Shown: positions 1-10,600 of the stretch, piece after piece
Layout: the number at the start of each line of letters is the position of its first letter
Position numbering within the stretch: the stretch's first letter is position 1
Assembly (NCBI GenBank): GCA_028455995.1
Contig: JABELC010000003.1
Coordinates: 3,534,001 to 3,598,000, forward strand
Source of the DNA: Scleromitrula shiraiana
Taxonomy: Eukaryota > Ascomycota > Leotiomycetes > Helotiales > Sclerotiniaceae
Length of the DNA: 64,000 nt
Reading direction: 5' to 3'
The notes under the pieces: generated by a model
Databases searched by the model: none
What the model saw: only the letters and a program-made list of their open reading frames with translations
Told to the model about the DNA's origin: nothing
Position numbers and translations under genes: made by a program

Positions 1-115
1 CTTCAACCTCAAACGCCATTCACAGTCCATTCCATTCCGCCTTCCCCTTGGCATAAACCTAGGAAGCATAAACTTTTTTCTTGCCTTCGTTATCAAGTAA
101 TCAGATACTCCCCTC

Positions 116-1574
116 TCATTTACATCTCTTTTCCACAATACCCGCGCCAAATTCTTCATATTCCTTCCTCGAAATCCACATCTGATGAAAGGTTCCCAAA
201 CTTCCTAAAATACTACCTCCAATCCATGCTCCGAATCTCCTCTCCTGCGTGAGACCAGCCGCTTGCAACTTGATTCTTGCTCCTGGGTATAAAGCTTGTA
301 GTTCGCTATTCAGACGATCCGTAAATCCATTAACCAATGTACTACCTCCGGTCACTATAACATTTTGTAATAAGTGCGCCCTCAAATCCATATCAACTGC
401 ACCGATTGATGCTTTAATCATCTCAGGTAGCGTTTGAGCTTTTGTAGGTAGCGATTCATTATCAATAGGTAAGGCGGCCTTTTCATCCCACATGCCTTCA
501 GTAACGTTGAATCTCTCTACACCCCACATCTGATTTGCTCCGTCAGGCATCTCGAATACGCGACCTGGTTGCGTCTTGGCATATTCTGCATTCGTGGTAC
601 CAGTTGCATTACCTGAACTTAGACGACCGGGTCCAGACCATACTTGCACAACCGACTCTTTGAATTCTGTTAATACGCGTTCTTCTTCAAGAGTACGGAA
701 GCTAGGCGTTGGTGGGTTGTCAAATTTGCGATAGGTGGCTTGAGCGGGAGCGCCTGCATCTACGGGCGTTTTGGACGAGATCATAAAATGGGGAGTAAGG
801 TCGACTTTGGGATCGACAGTATTGAAGAGTGTGCGGATTTGGGAGGAAAGCCAATTTCCTGCGAGAGGAGATCTTTGCACAGATTTTTTGAGGACAAGTC
901 CGTCGTGTACGGCGATGACTGATGCGTTTGATGCGCCAACGTCAACTACCAATGCAGTTGCTTTGCCGCCTCCAAAGGCTGCAAGCACACTATTTCGTGC
1001 GAGCCAGAATGCAGGACTACCCCATGACTCCATTGCTACTTCGATAGATTTCTCACGCGATTTGGTTGTGTTCCATGCCGTTTCTGTCATCAATAATGGA
1101 TGTTCTTCGAGTGGTTTTTCTTGTCCATCTACATCCATATCAATATCCATATCCTCCGGTTTATCATTCAACCCATTTGTCCTAGGATCCGATTGTTTGA
1201 AGCTCGTAAGTCGGGATGTGATGGCATATTTCCATAACTGCTCTGCAGTGTCCCAATCTTCTACTATTCCATCCTTATTCATCGGGTTGCGAATTTCAAG
1301 ATTGGCATATGGGTTGTGAATCGCATTGTCGCCGAAAACGAATTGACCATCTCTTACTCCATAATGCGAATTGACGAATGATTTCGGGGTATCTTCTCCT
1401 GCAAAACCGGCGCGTATACTTGAATATCCTGGGTCGATTATAATGGCTGATACTTCATCTATAATCGAAGTTAGTAAAATATTTATAGGTTTTGGAAGCA
1501 AATAGATTGTAAAGCTTACCTCCCCCATAAACATCTGTTGGCTGTACAGATGGATTAAGTGTTTGTGAAGCCAT
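116..1574 (-). CDS. ARP4: Actin-related protein 4 (Arp4), chromatin remodelling / NuA4 subunit
   Basis: Two exons: 1520..1574 and 116..1458, with a 61-nt GT-AG intron between; 465 aa. The spliced N-terminus joins MASQTLNPSVQPTDVYGG to DEVSAIIIDPGYSSIRAGFAG, which restores the actin phosphate-1 loop (DPGYSSIRAGFAGED). Further actin-fold marks are VVDVGASNAS, the FEMPDGANQMWGVERF stretch, IVTGGSTLVNGF and the C-terminal WISRKEYEEFGAGIVEKRCK, which is Arp4-like rather than conventional actin. An Asp/Met-rich insert (MDIDMDVDGQEK) sits in the first third. Arp4 is a nuclear subunit of the NuA4 acetyltransferase and of the INO80 and SWR1 remodellers (family knowledge). The ATG at 1574 is chosen because only the two-exon model supplies the complete N-terminus. 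It is divergent from the LRR-kinase gene, sharing a 543-bp intergenic region. Confidence 0.95.
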
Positions 1575-2117
1575 AACTAATCCGGATTAAATGATGTAGA
1601 TATTGACTGGAAGATAGGATGTATGATCGAGGTTGCTAAATTGTCGCGTCTTGAAGTTGAAGATGCGATCAGATTTGGACGTGATTGATAAATGCAATTT
1701 TTAGCGAGGCCAGCTTCTCTTATCAAGGAAGGTTGAAGCGATTGACCCCTCGATGAAATTGACAACTTCTTGATTTTTTATAACAAAAATTGCCCAAAAA
1801 AATTGTCAAACACTGTTTTTGGTTTGTATCTCTTTTCTCTCGAATCCTTCTAATATATTCAAAGAGATATTCCTATATCATGTGACATAGATTTGAGACT
1901 ACTGTGTATGAGCCAGATTGCAGATCGTAGTGCAGTCTGACATCTGTCATATTTCATCCCTTTCTTTCTTTCTCAATCTCAAATTCGAACATCCTTACTA
2001 AGTTTTCACCCCGAAGGCATCATATAATTGAACAGGTAATTATCCAGTCGTTCTTCTATCACCAGAAGATACATCAATCTGGCAGCAAGTGCATAAGATA
2101 TATACATTGTTTGGAAT
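1575..2117. promoter_or_regulatory. Divergent intergenic region between ARP4 and the LRR-kinase gene
   Basis: 543 bp separate the two divergent start codons and must hold both promoters. It includes a pyrimidine-rich run (tttctttctttctcaatctc near 1960-1980) just upstream of the kinase gene, common near fungal transcription starts. No specific factor site can be assigned. Confidence 0.4.
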
Positions 2118-3443
2118 ATGCAAACCCTCGAAAGTTTACAAGCTGGGGAGTACAAGGGGATCAAGCGTTTGAAGTTATCATGCAGTCTCACCGAGTTCCC
2201 AAGAGAGATCTTAGACTTGTATGACACACTCGAGATACTAGATCTTTCCAACAACCCACTCTGCAAACTTCCAAAGGATATTCATCGTCTTCACAAACTC
2301 AAAATTGCTTTCTTCTCCGACTGCAATTTCACTGTATTTCCCAAAGAACTAGCACAATGTCGTTCATTGGAGATGATAGCTTTCAAAAACAATCGCATGT
2401 CTACCATTCCTGAAGGCGCATTTCCACGCAAACTTCGATGGTTGATTCTTACCAACAATCAAATTGGTTCGATATCGAAGAGCATTGGACAATGCCATCG
2501 ACTTCAGAAGTGTCTCTTGGCGGGAAACCAGTTAACTACATTGCCAGATGAGATGTCACATTGTCGAAAGTTAGGATTACTTAGACTATCAGCAAACAAC
2601 ATTAGCCATCTACCGGCTTGGTTGTTCAGTCTACCCGAGTTATCATTCTTGTCATTTGCTGGGAATCCATGTTCGACTTCATTCGCAGATAATCCCATAC
2701 TAGATGATATATCCTGGTCGGATTTAAAAGTTCATCACTTGTTAGGTGAAGGAGCATCTGGTATAATATCTAAGGGAGTCTGGGAAACGAGCGAAACACC
2801 TAAAGAAGTAGCAGTAAAGCTCTTCAAAGGCGAAGTTACCAGCGATGGCTCGCCAGTCGACGAAATGAATGCGTGCATCACCGCCGGTCGTCACCCCAAC
2901 CTAATTGATCCTATTGGCAAGATACAGGGTCATCCAGAGAAACGCGGACTGGTGCTCGAGCTCATTCCACCTCATTACACGAATTTGGGGCTTTCGCCAA
3001 CACTTGACAGCTGTACACGTGATGCATTTCACCCTGAAACAGTCTTTTCAATTGAGAAGTGTAGAGCTATTCTTTCCGGTATAGCATCGGTAGCAATGCA
3101 CCTTCACGAAAGAGGAATCGCCCATGGAGACCTATACGCGCATAATATTCTTATCGATGGTACAGGACATGCGATTCTTGGAGACTTTGGCGCAGCTACG
3201 ATTTATCGAAAGGATTATAAGCATGCTGAAGCTATTGAGAAGATGGAGGTATTTGCATTCGGTCATTTGATTGAAGATTTGTTGGGCCTGGTTGAGCGAA
3301 AGATTGAAAATGAGGAATTCTGGGATGAGAAAGAGGGGCTTATTATCGAAGAATTAAATCAGTTGCATTATATGTGTACGAATCCGGTTGTGGGGGATAG
3401 GCCATCGTTTACTGAGATCTATGGGGTGTTATCTGCTCGTTAG
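2118..3443 (+). CDS. Leucine-rich-repeat protein with C-terminal protein kinase domain
   Basis: Single exon, 441 aa. Residues about 15-190 are short leucine-rich repeats (LEILDLSNNPLCKLP, LRWLILTNNQIGSIS, LGLLRLSANNISHLPAWLF). Residues about 203-441 form a kinase-like domain: glycine loop LGEGASGIISKGVW (209-222), VAVK lysine 234, catalytic loop HGDLYAHN (336-343) with Asp338 and Asn343, and GDFGAA with Asp356. The catalytic loop is HGD instead of HRD, but Lys, Asp and DFG are all present, so activity is possible. The domain is compact and lacks an obvious APE motif. No signal peptide or membrane segment is visible, so a cytosolic protein is likely. Substrate and pathway are unknown. Fusion of LRRs to a cytosolic kinase is rarer in fungi than in plants. 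Confidence 0.85.
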   Translation: MQTLESLQAGEYKGIKRLKLSCSLTEFPREILDLYDTLEILDLSNNPLCKLPKDIHRLHKLKIAFFSDCNFTVFPKELAQCRSLEMIAFKNNRMSTIPEGAFPRKLRWLILTNNQIGSISKSIGQCHRLQKCLLAGNQLTTLPDEMSHCRKLGLLRLSANNISHLPAWLFSLPELSFLSFAGNPCSTSFADNPILDDISWSDLKVHHLLGEGASGIISKGVWETSETPKEVAVKLFKGEVTSDGSPVDEMNACITAGRHPNLIDPIGKIQGHPEKRGLVLELIPPHYTNLGLSPTLDSCTRDAFHPETVFSIEKCRAILSGIASVAMHLHERGIAHGDLYAHNILIDGTGHAILGDFGAATIYRKDYKHAEAIEKMEVFAFGHLIEDLLGLVERKIENEEFWDEKEGLIIEELNQLHYMCTNPVVGDRPSFTEIYGVLSAR

Positions 3444-3765
3444 ATGGGCGCTATAGAGTAACTGGGATTTTTGGTTTATTTTTATCCTTAGATGATTTTG
3501 GATAATAACGATTTAGAGGTTTGGAAATACACAGATATAGATATTTTGACAGAAGCAATAAATTCCCTTTTCACTGCAGGGTTCGTTCCGTCCCACGATT
3601 CCATCTCACGTGGGCTATTGTCAATATGGATAGCGAGTCTATCTTTTTCACTTCTCCTGTCAAACCTAACATCATCCATCATCCAACATCCTAACGCCCC
3701 TCACCTCCCCACAACCACTTACATCTTCACTTAGCCTACCCTATCTCAACTCCCCCAAACCTCAC
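3444..3765. other. Short convergent intergenic region
   Basis: 322 bp between two convergent stop codons. It should carry both 3' ends; no gene or structured element is recognised. Confidence 0.4.
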
Positions 3766-4745
3766 TCACGACGTCAACCCCACAAAAACCATCAATACAG
3801 CCGCATACCCCGCCGTCGCCGCAATCGTCTGATCATTAGCCGTCCTCAACGTCAAGGAAGTACAAATCGCAGAAAGCATCACTGCGCTCGAAGTAACCAC
3901 CAAACTTTTTGTCAATGACCCATTCAACGACATGATTATCATAGGCACCAATATACTGATCGCCCCGAAGAACGCAATCATCAATCGAGCTAATTTCTCC
4001 ACAAATGGTGATACATCCATTGGTGGATAGTCATTTCCAAAGTTATCGGGACGAGTAGAGCGTTCTGATGCGGAGTAACTTAGCCAAGTGGGTAGTTGAA
4101 CACAGAGAAAATGACGGAGTGGATCGCCATGTTCGTAGGTCTGAGGGGGTTCGGCTAGACAACGGTAGGTTTCTGAGTCGTATGAGTTCTTTCCACTGGT
4201 TACATTTGCGATTTCTGGGAAATACTTAGATACTTCATCTTCGAGTTTTTTTCGATAATCGTCGTTTTGCCATTCTTGAGTTTGCATGTATTAGAAATTT
4301 CGGATCGCGGTGGCTATTGTTTTGCATGCGTGTTGTGTTAATCACAGTGCTTTTTTGTGCATTCTTTGTTTTTGAACCCTGATTCGGATGGTAGTGGGTT
4401 ACAATGATTTGAATGTCTCTTACCTTGGTCATTGAGAAGTTCTTTCAGTTTTTTCATTTGCGCATCTGATGCGCCTACACTATAAATTTCCTTTTTACAA
4501 CCGGCAAGTTGATTATTAATATCTGCAATATTCAACCTGTGAAGTATGCTAAATTCGGGAAACCATGGTGGTTTATAGGCGGCTCGTTGATCAGTACTAT
4601 ATTGAAATAACCTTTCTGCATAACTTTTCCCTTTCAATATTGTTGTGATGTCGTTTGGGTCTGTTGCTTCTATTTCTGATGCAGGGATTCGATCAATCGA
4701 CGCTCGGGCTGATTCAATATCTATATCCTGATTTTCTTGAGCCAT
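3766..4745 (-). CDS. DUF6594-family membrane protein
   Basis: Two exons: 4424..4745 and 3766..4274; 276 aa. The 149-nt intron has donor GTAAGA, branch CTAATAC and an AAG acceptor, joining LLNDQ to EWQNDDYRKK in frame. Start is the ATG at 4745 (MAQENQD). The C-terminal third has three closely spaced hydrophobic segments (LARLMIAFFGAISILVPMII, SLVVTSSAVMLSAICTSL, TAATAGYAAVLMVFVGL region), the layout of the fungal DUF6594 family; the N-terminal part is hydrophilic and probably helical. Function of the family is unknown. It lies divergent to the orphan gene at 5133. Confidence 0.85.
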
Positions 4746-5132
4746 GGTAGGCAAATGGAAAGAGTTGGCGACCTCGAGGCTGGTGTCAACTTGTGTCTAT
4801 ATATTTACAAGGACCATGTATTACTGCCCCCTGTTCATAATTTCGGATCAAGAGTCACTAAGTACGTATCATTTGGGTGGAATTGAAATCTATCTAGGCA
4901 CTTTCGGTAGGTAGTATTGTGAACCGAAGCACAACAAATGAAAATGCGAAGCTTAATCTACTTTTCAGAAGCCGAGTTCATTATGCATTCACATTCATCG
5001 AACAGGGAAAAGTACATGCATGCATGCTTACGAGTGGCCTATGAACTCCACTATGCTTCGCCATTACATACATATATCTAGATGTTGGTATCCGGTTTCA
5101 GATTACTTCTCGATCCTTAAAGATAAAAAAAT
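4746..5132. promoter_or_regulatory. Divergent intergenic region upstream of the DUF6594 and orphan genes
   Basis: 387 bp between divergent starts. Contains an alternating catgcatgcatgc stretch near 5015-5027 and a short AT-rich segment just before 5133. No identifiable regulatory site. Confidence 0.3.
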
Positions 5133-5802
5133 ATGGCCAGATATTTATTGAATAACATGACGAATCACAAACCAAAAAGACGACAAATCTCCCACGTGGG
5201 CAGTACCGATCAAGCCATCGAGGAATTTGACCCTAAAGCACCAATCTCCTCTTTAATCCAGTCCTTTATCACCCTCGAGACGCAGGCAAAGACCAAAGAA
5301 CTAGGAGGCTGTGCAGGATTGTTAAAATCGAGAAGAGAACTATTCAAGGCTGATAATCAGGGTTTGGAAAAATTGTGGAGAGAATATAGGGAGGTGGAGA
5401 GGACGGATGATGCATCTAGTATTTATAACAATATGTTATTAAATATAAGGAATGAACAGCTAATTTGATATAGGCAAAGACTTGAGACAATTTCAGAGCT
5501 ATAGGCGAACTGTGAATGAGACTTTACAGAAGCTTAACCTGCAATGGGGGCAGAGTTTGTTAAATCTCGAGGCAGTTGAAAGTGTAATAAACAGAAACGG
5601 AAATAGAGATGGGAATGGGAATGGGGATGAGAATGAGAATCAAAACAAAACCGAAGACGAAGAGAACAGGAAGATCAAAGAATCATTAATTAGCGGGGTG
5701 GAAAATTTGATTAGAGAGATATACGAAGATGTGAATAGTGCGAGGATAGTCTTGATAAGGAGGCGAAGGAGAGGCAGCTTTAACCTGTTGGGGTGGATGT
5801 GA
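5133..5802 (+). CDS. Orphan two-exon gene, hydrophilic probably helical protein
   Basis: Exons 5133..5418 and 5474..5802; 204 aa. The 55-nt intron has donor GTATTT, branch GCTAAT and acceptor ATAG; splicing converts ERTDDAS into ...DDASSKDLRQFQSYRRTVNE and keeps the frame. Without splicing there are two separate short reading frames. The protein is charged and leucine-spaced, suggesting helices, with an Asn/Gly/Glu-rich tract near residue 150 (NRNGNRDGNGNGDENENQN) encoded by a GGGAAT/GAGAAT-type DNA repeat, and ends with RRRRRGSFNLLGWM. No family is recognised. Its stop lies 30 bp before the fold-back element, so the element sits in its 3' region. An alternative start is the ATG at 5157. Confidence 0.55.
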
Positions 5803-5832
5803 ACGGGGGATTCGTGGATCCGTATGCAAGTA

Positions 5833-6810
5833 CTCGGTTAAATTAAAATTGAAGCACGCGCAAAATAAGCGAATCGCTTCAAAATCGACGATTTTATACA
5901 AAACACCTCTTGCGCCGATGTAAATAAATCGATCAATTATTTATAGAATTACTTAAGATATTAAATATAGATTATCTTTATATTAAAATATTTATTATTA
6001 AAATGTAAAAATTAAATCATGATTTTAAAATTTATAATATTTATTTAAATATAAAGTAAAAATCATATAAAAATACTATAATTTTAATTTGATTTAAATC
6101 AAGCAAATTACTATATTAGAAAATAATAAAGATATATATGAATATATAAAAAACAAACTTTTATTTGATATAAATATTATATATATTAAAAATATATAAA
6201 AAATATAATATAATAAAGTTAAAAAGAGTATATATAATGTTTACAAACACTAAGCACCACTATAACTTCGATTTTTAAAAATCATTAAAATCACTTTAAA
6301 TTTTTATATATGATAATTTATATCCTTATAATTACTATATTAAAATATTATTTAATATAATTTTGATTTGAATGAATTATTAAGATTTTTAAAGATTTTA
6401 AAGAGTTAAAAATACCCTTAAAACTTCGACTTTTCAAGACTATTATATTATATTTTAATATATAATATTTATATCAAATAAAAGCTTTTTTTTCTATATA
6501 TTCATATATATCTTCATTATTTCCTAATATAGTAATTTGCTTGATTTAAATCAAATTAAAATTATAGTATTTTTATATGATTTTTACTTTATATTTAAAT
6601 AAATATTATAAATTTTAAAATCATAATTTAATCTTTACATTTTAATAATAAATATTTTAATATAAAGATAATCTATATTTAATATCTTAAGTAATTTTAT
6701 AAATAATTGATCGATTTATTTACATCGGCGCAAGAGGTGTTTTATATAAAATTATCGATTTTGAGGGTTTTTCGGTAATTTGCGCGTGCTTCAATTTTAA
6801 TTTAACCGAG
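5833..6810. mobile_element. Fold-back (long inverted repeat) AT-rich element with TA target duplication
   Basis: Termini CTCGGTTAAATTAAAATTG at 5833 and its exact inverse CAATTTTAATTTAACCGAG ending at 6810. Direct TA dinucleotides flank it (5831-5832 and 6811-6812), and joining the flanks gives an uninterrupted gcaag-TA-cagg site. The arms stay alignable as inverted repeats for roughly 350 bp or more, about to 6190 on the left and from about 6450 on the right. They surround a centre of about 250 bp containing no long reading frame. TA duplication plus terminal inverted repeats points to a non-autonomous Tc1/mariner-like element (MITE or fold-back form). Very low GC and several C-to-T differences between arms suggest RIP-like mutation. 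The class assignment is inference. Confidence 0.85.
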
Positions 6811-6812
6811 TA

Positions 6813-7646
6813 CAGGAAATAAGAATGAGAATGATGAACGGGGTAGTAGAAGAATGGGGGGGGGGGGGGGCAGGGGCAGCTTGATGAATAGAATTAACCG
6901 TGGAGTAAAGAGAATAGGAGATGATAATGATGACAAGAGCAGGAAAGAAGAAGAGTGAATTCAACTAAATTAGATTCGATTTTCGCTCTCCAAATAGATT
7001 TCTTTCGATCGACATTGACATAGAACCACCCGCCTATAACCTCCGGCCTCTAGCCCTTTCACCACTCTCATTACTCTTAATTGTTACCACTGGCTTCTTT
7101 TCTCAACTCTTGCCTTGGGTGAAAAGTAGACTCGTCGTCACCATACCTCGCTGTAACACCGAGTGTTCGATGTGAAAAAAAGTAGCCGAGGAGTGAAGGA
7201 TATAACAGTAAAAGAAGCTATTCCCAAATTAAAAGTAAAGCGTTTTAAATACTTGAACATAGGTCATATAATGACATACGATCTAAAATGTAGGGCCACG
7301 GAGATAAAGTTTTAGCTAAGGTAAACTACATGTTAGATGTTGATGGATGGTTATCAAGGCCACTTGCGCTATAATCTAGGTAGTTACAACCCCACCAAGA
7401 TTTCTAATCTTATCACTTAGGTGTCTCACCAATTTTTCCTTTTGTATCGCATCTTTATCAAGGACAAGCACATTATATTCGAAATCTCTTCACAGCGAGT
7501 ATGATTTTATTGTATACATATATGTTGTATCGGCTTGTGTGATGGGCACGGAAGATGTGGAAAATATCATCAATTAATTCTCTTCTACCCAAGTCGCCAT
7601 TGCGCAAAAGAAAGTAAAATATTCTTGAATCAAAAGAGCCATCTGA
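6813..7646. other. Intergenic region with a G15 homopolymer
   Basis: About 830 bp between the fold-back element and the PKS stop codon. It holds a run of 15 G at 6856..6870 embedded in purine-rich repeat-like DNA (gaatgagaatgatgaac). No gene is recognised; the PKS 3' end must lie in its right part. Confidence 0.5.
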
Positions 7647-10600
7647 TCAATCAACCTTCGCGACCAAGCGAAGAGAGCTCTTCGACGCCGCAGAAATTCC
7701 AATACCCAGTAAGGTTCCCTCTCCCAGAATCTCAAAAATCGGAATATCAGCCCCAAACTCCTTAGCAAACCATCCCCGCAATTCAATCGCAACCAGAGAA
7801 TCAACCCCATACGATCGAATCGCCTTATTCAATGCATCGGCATCCCCATCCCCAACCATCTCTCCGGACCCCGGCATACTGCTCAACAAACGTTCTCGAA
7901 ATGCCTCAGCTACCACGGCCCCAGCCTCGGCCAATGTCTCTGCCGCTAGGAACTTTTGACGCCATTTGGCTGCTCCGTCCATTTCTCCGTTTTGATCGGT
8001 CCCGTTTTCGCTCGCTCGATACATGATCTGGCGATAGAATGGGAGGTTGGGAAATGGGGATTCCTTGGTCGCCTTCTTGAGAAGAGATGATGGTGTCGCT
8101 AATCCGATCATTACTTGACTTTCATCAATGGACAAGATCTCGTGACGAGGATCACAGTATTTATCTAAGAGAGCAAAGAATTCGTTAGGTGCGACTCCGG
8201 TGAGAAACCCATTTGAGAGGATTCGATTACGCAGGGTCTTTTTTGATGCGAGGAATCCATTCTCAAGCATGACACCAAGGTTTAGGGAGAGAGCCTTTTC
8301 ACCGCGCGCGACCCGATATCGGGCTAGTGAGTCGAGAAAGGTATTTCCAGCGGCGTAGTTTGATTGACCTGGGGAGCCGAGAATTCCGGATACGGAAGAA
8401 AGGAGTATGAAAAAATCGAGGCCAGAAGGTAAGATGTTGTGGAGGTTCCAAGAACCGATTGTTTTGGGATCGGTGCTGGCTCGCCAATCTGAGTGCGTCA
8501 TATTTGAGAATATGGTGTCCTGTCACGGGTTATTATAAGAGTGCGTTGCACGTATCTTTTGCAAGACTACTTACTCGAAGAATCATGGATGCTTGGATGC
8601 AGCCTCCTATGGGTGGCATGTGGTTTTCATATTTGCCCAATATGGTTCTTAGCATAGATAGATTCGTTACATCGCACGCAGAAACTTCTACTCTTGCGCC
8701 AGTTTCACGAAGATCCGTGACTGTTTCCTTGGCTTCCTCGGTTGAGAGACCGGACAAGGAAAGTAGGAGAAGGTTCTTGCATTTCCGTTTTTTGACCATC
8801 CATCTAGCAATGGCAAGGCCTAGCCCGCCAGTTCCACCGATAATCAGGTACGTCTTTTCTTCGTTGAAGAAAAAGCTTGGCTTTGTTTTCAATATTGTCT
8901 GAGGAAGAATTAGTAACGAATACAAGAAACATGCGATCTCTTCGACATTACTAACCGGGACCAATGCCTCGCTATCGTCAAGATCGAAAACTATCTTGCC
9001 AATCATCTTTCCATCTTGCAGCATCCGCATCCCCTTTTGGATGTCGGATACTGAGAGCACGTGCACGGGATGTGCAGATTTAAAGATGCCATCTCGAACC
9101 ATATCAAGGAGCGTTGCAGTATGACCCATGACTTCATGCGGCATATCGTAAATCTTGCGCGACACATCCAGAGACACGAATGTGGCTCCTCGCATGAAAG
9201 GTCTCATGGGTAGATCGCTATTCGCATCAATATCCTTCTTACCAATCTCAATGAATCGGCCATAGGGTGCAATGAGATCCCATGTAGCAAGTAGGCTTTC
9301 TCCTGCGAGAGAATTGAGAACCACATCTACACCTCGCTCATTCGTCATTGCACGAATTCCAGCAGCAAACGAGAGGTCGCGACTATAGAAGATGTGATCA
9401 GCTGGGACATTATAATTATCCATCAAGAATCTCTTCTTCTCTTCTGAGCCAACAGTAGTGAACACTTCGCCGCCCAGATATTGAGCAATCTGAATAGCGC
9501 ACTGTCCCGTACCGCCCGCCCCCGAATGAATAAGAACCGTCTCCCCTTTCTTCAATTTCGCCAAACACACCAAAGCATCCCAAGCAGCGCCCAGTTGAGA
9601 CGGCACAGTAGCCGCCTGCAACAAGCTAACACCATCCGGGACCCTCGCAACCGCGATCCCCTTAACTCTCGTATAAGTAGCAAGCGCAGTAGGCGTAACA
9701 AGCGCGACGCGATCTCCGGGCTTGAAAGTGGTATCTTTGCCGGCTCGACTCACTACGCCTGCACACTCGGTTCCGAGCGTGGTGCCGTTGATTCGTCCGA
9801 GGGAGATAAGTAGATCGCGGAAGTTGAGCCCGGCGGTGTGCACTTTTACTTCGACTTCATCGTGTGCTAGGGGTGTGTAGTAGGATGTGTCTTCTACCCA
9901 TTGGAGACTATCGAGAAGTCCTGGCGTGGTGGCCGTTAGACGTAATGGAGGGCCTGCCCCAAATGGTTGCATTTTTGCTTGTTCAGATAACGATCTTTGG
10001 TATATGTCGCGAGATAGTTCTTTTGAGGGTATGACGCGGCATATATTCAGATTACCATCTTGTCGAGTGTAGGCTGATTCGTAGCTTTGATCTGTGCAGC
10101 TAAAATCCGTTTTCTTCATTACTGTTATGATGTGCTCGACTTGTTCTTCACTAGTACTCTTCTCTAATGATGCAGTTACAAATACTACCTGGTTATTCTC
10201 GGCGCGAACGACTCTAGATAGTCCGTCTATAATACCTCGGTTGGGTGGGAGTTCATTATGGGTGTCCCTTCCAGTGAGCCAGAGGATGCCTTTGGCTGAG
10301 ATAATAAGTTGCCTGATTGCTAAGAATGACTTTTCATCTACATCCTCCAGTATGGGAGACTCGAGCTCGATCAGAAAAATGTATGTTGTCTCAACATCAT
10401 CTAATGAAGGATTGATCTTGTCGAGTGATGAAATGTCACACTTTAAGAGAAGTGAATTTTGCATCTTCTCTTGTAACAGTTTCGAAACTTCTTGCTGATA
10501 CTGAGAGGCTTCGTCAATGATCAGAGTGAACTGCATTGAGACTGGCGGTGCAAGCTGTGATGAGGGTATTCGTGAAGTTACTATTCTTGTAGATGTTTGC

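Noticed and set aside
771..1319. 182-codon + strand frame opposite ARP4
   Set aside because: Antisense shadow of a clear actin-fold gene; no domain.
3492..3734. 80-codon + strand frame after the LRR-kinase gene
   Set aside because: No recognisable domain, lies in a short convergent region, and probably overlaps 3' UTRs.
5941..6770. AT-rich block considered as a mitochondrial insertion or centromere fragment
   Set aside because: Perfect inverted termini and a TA target duplication explain it as a single fold-back element.
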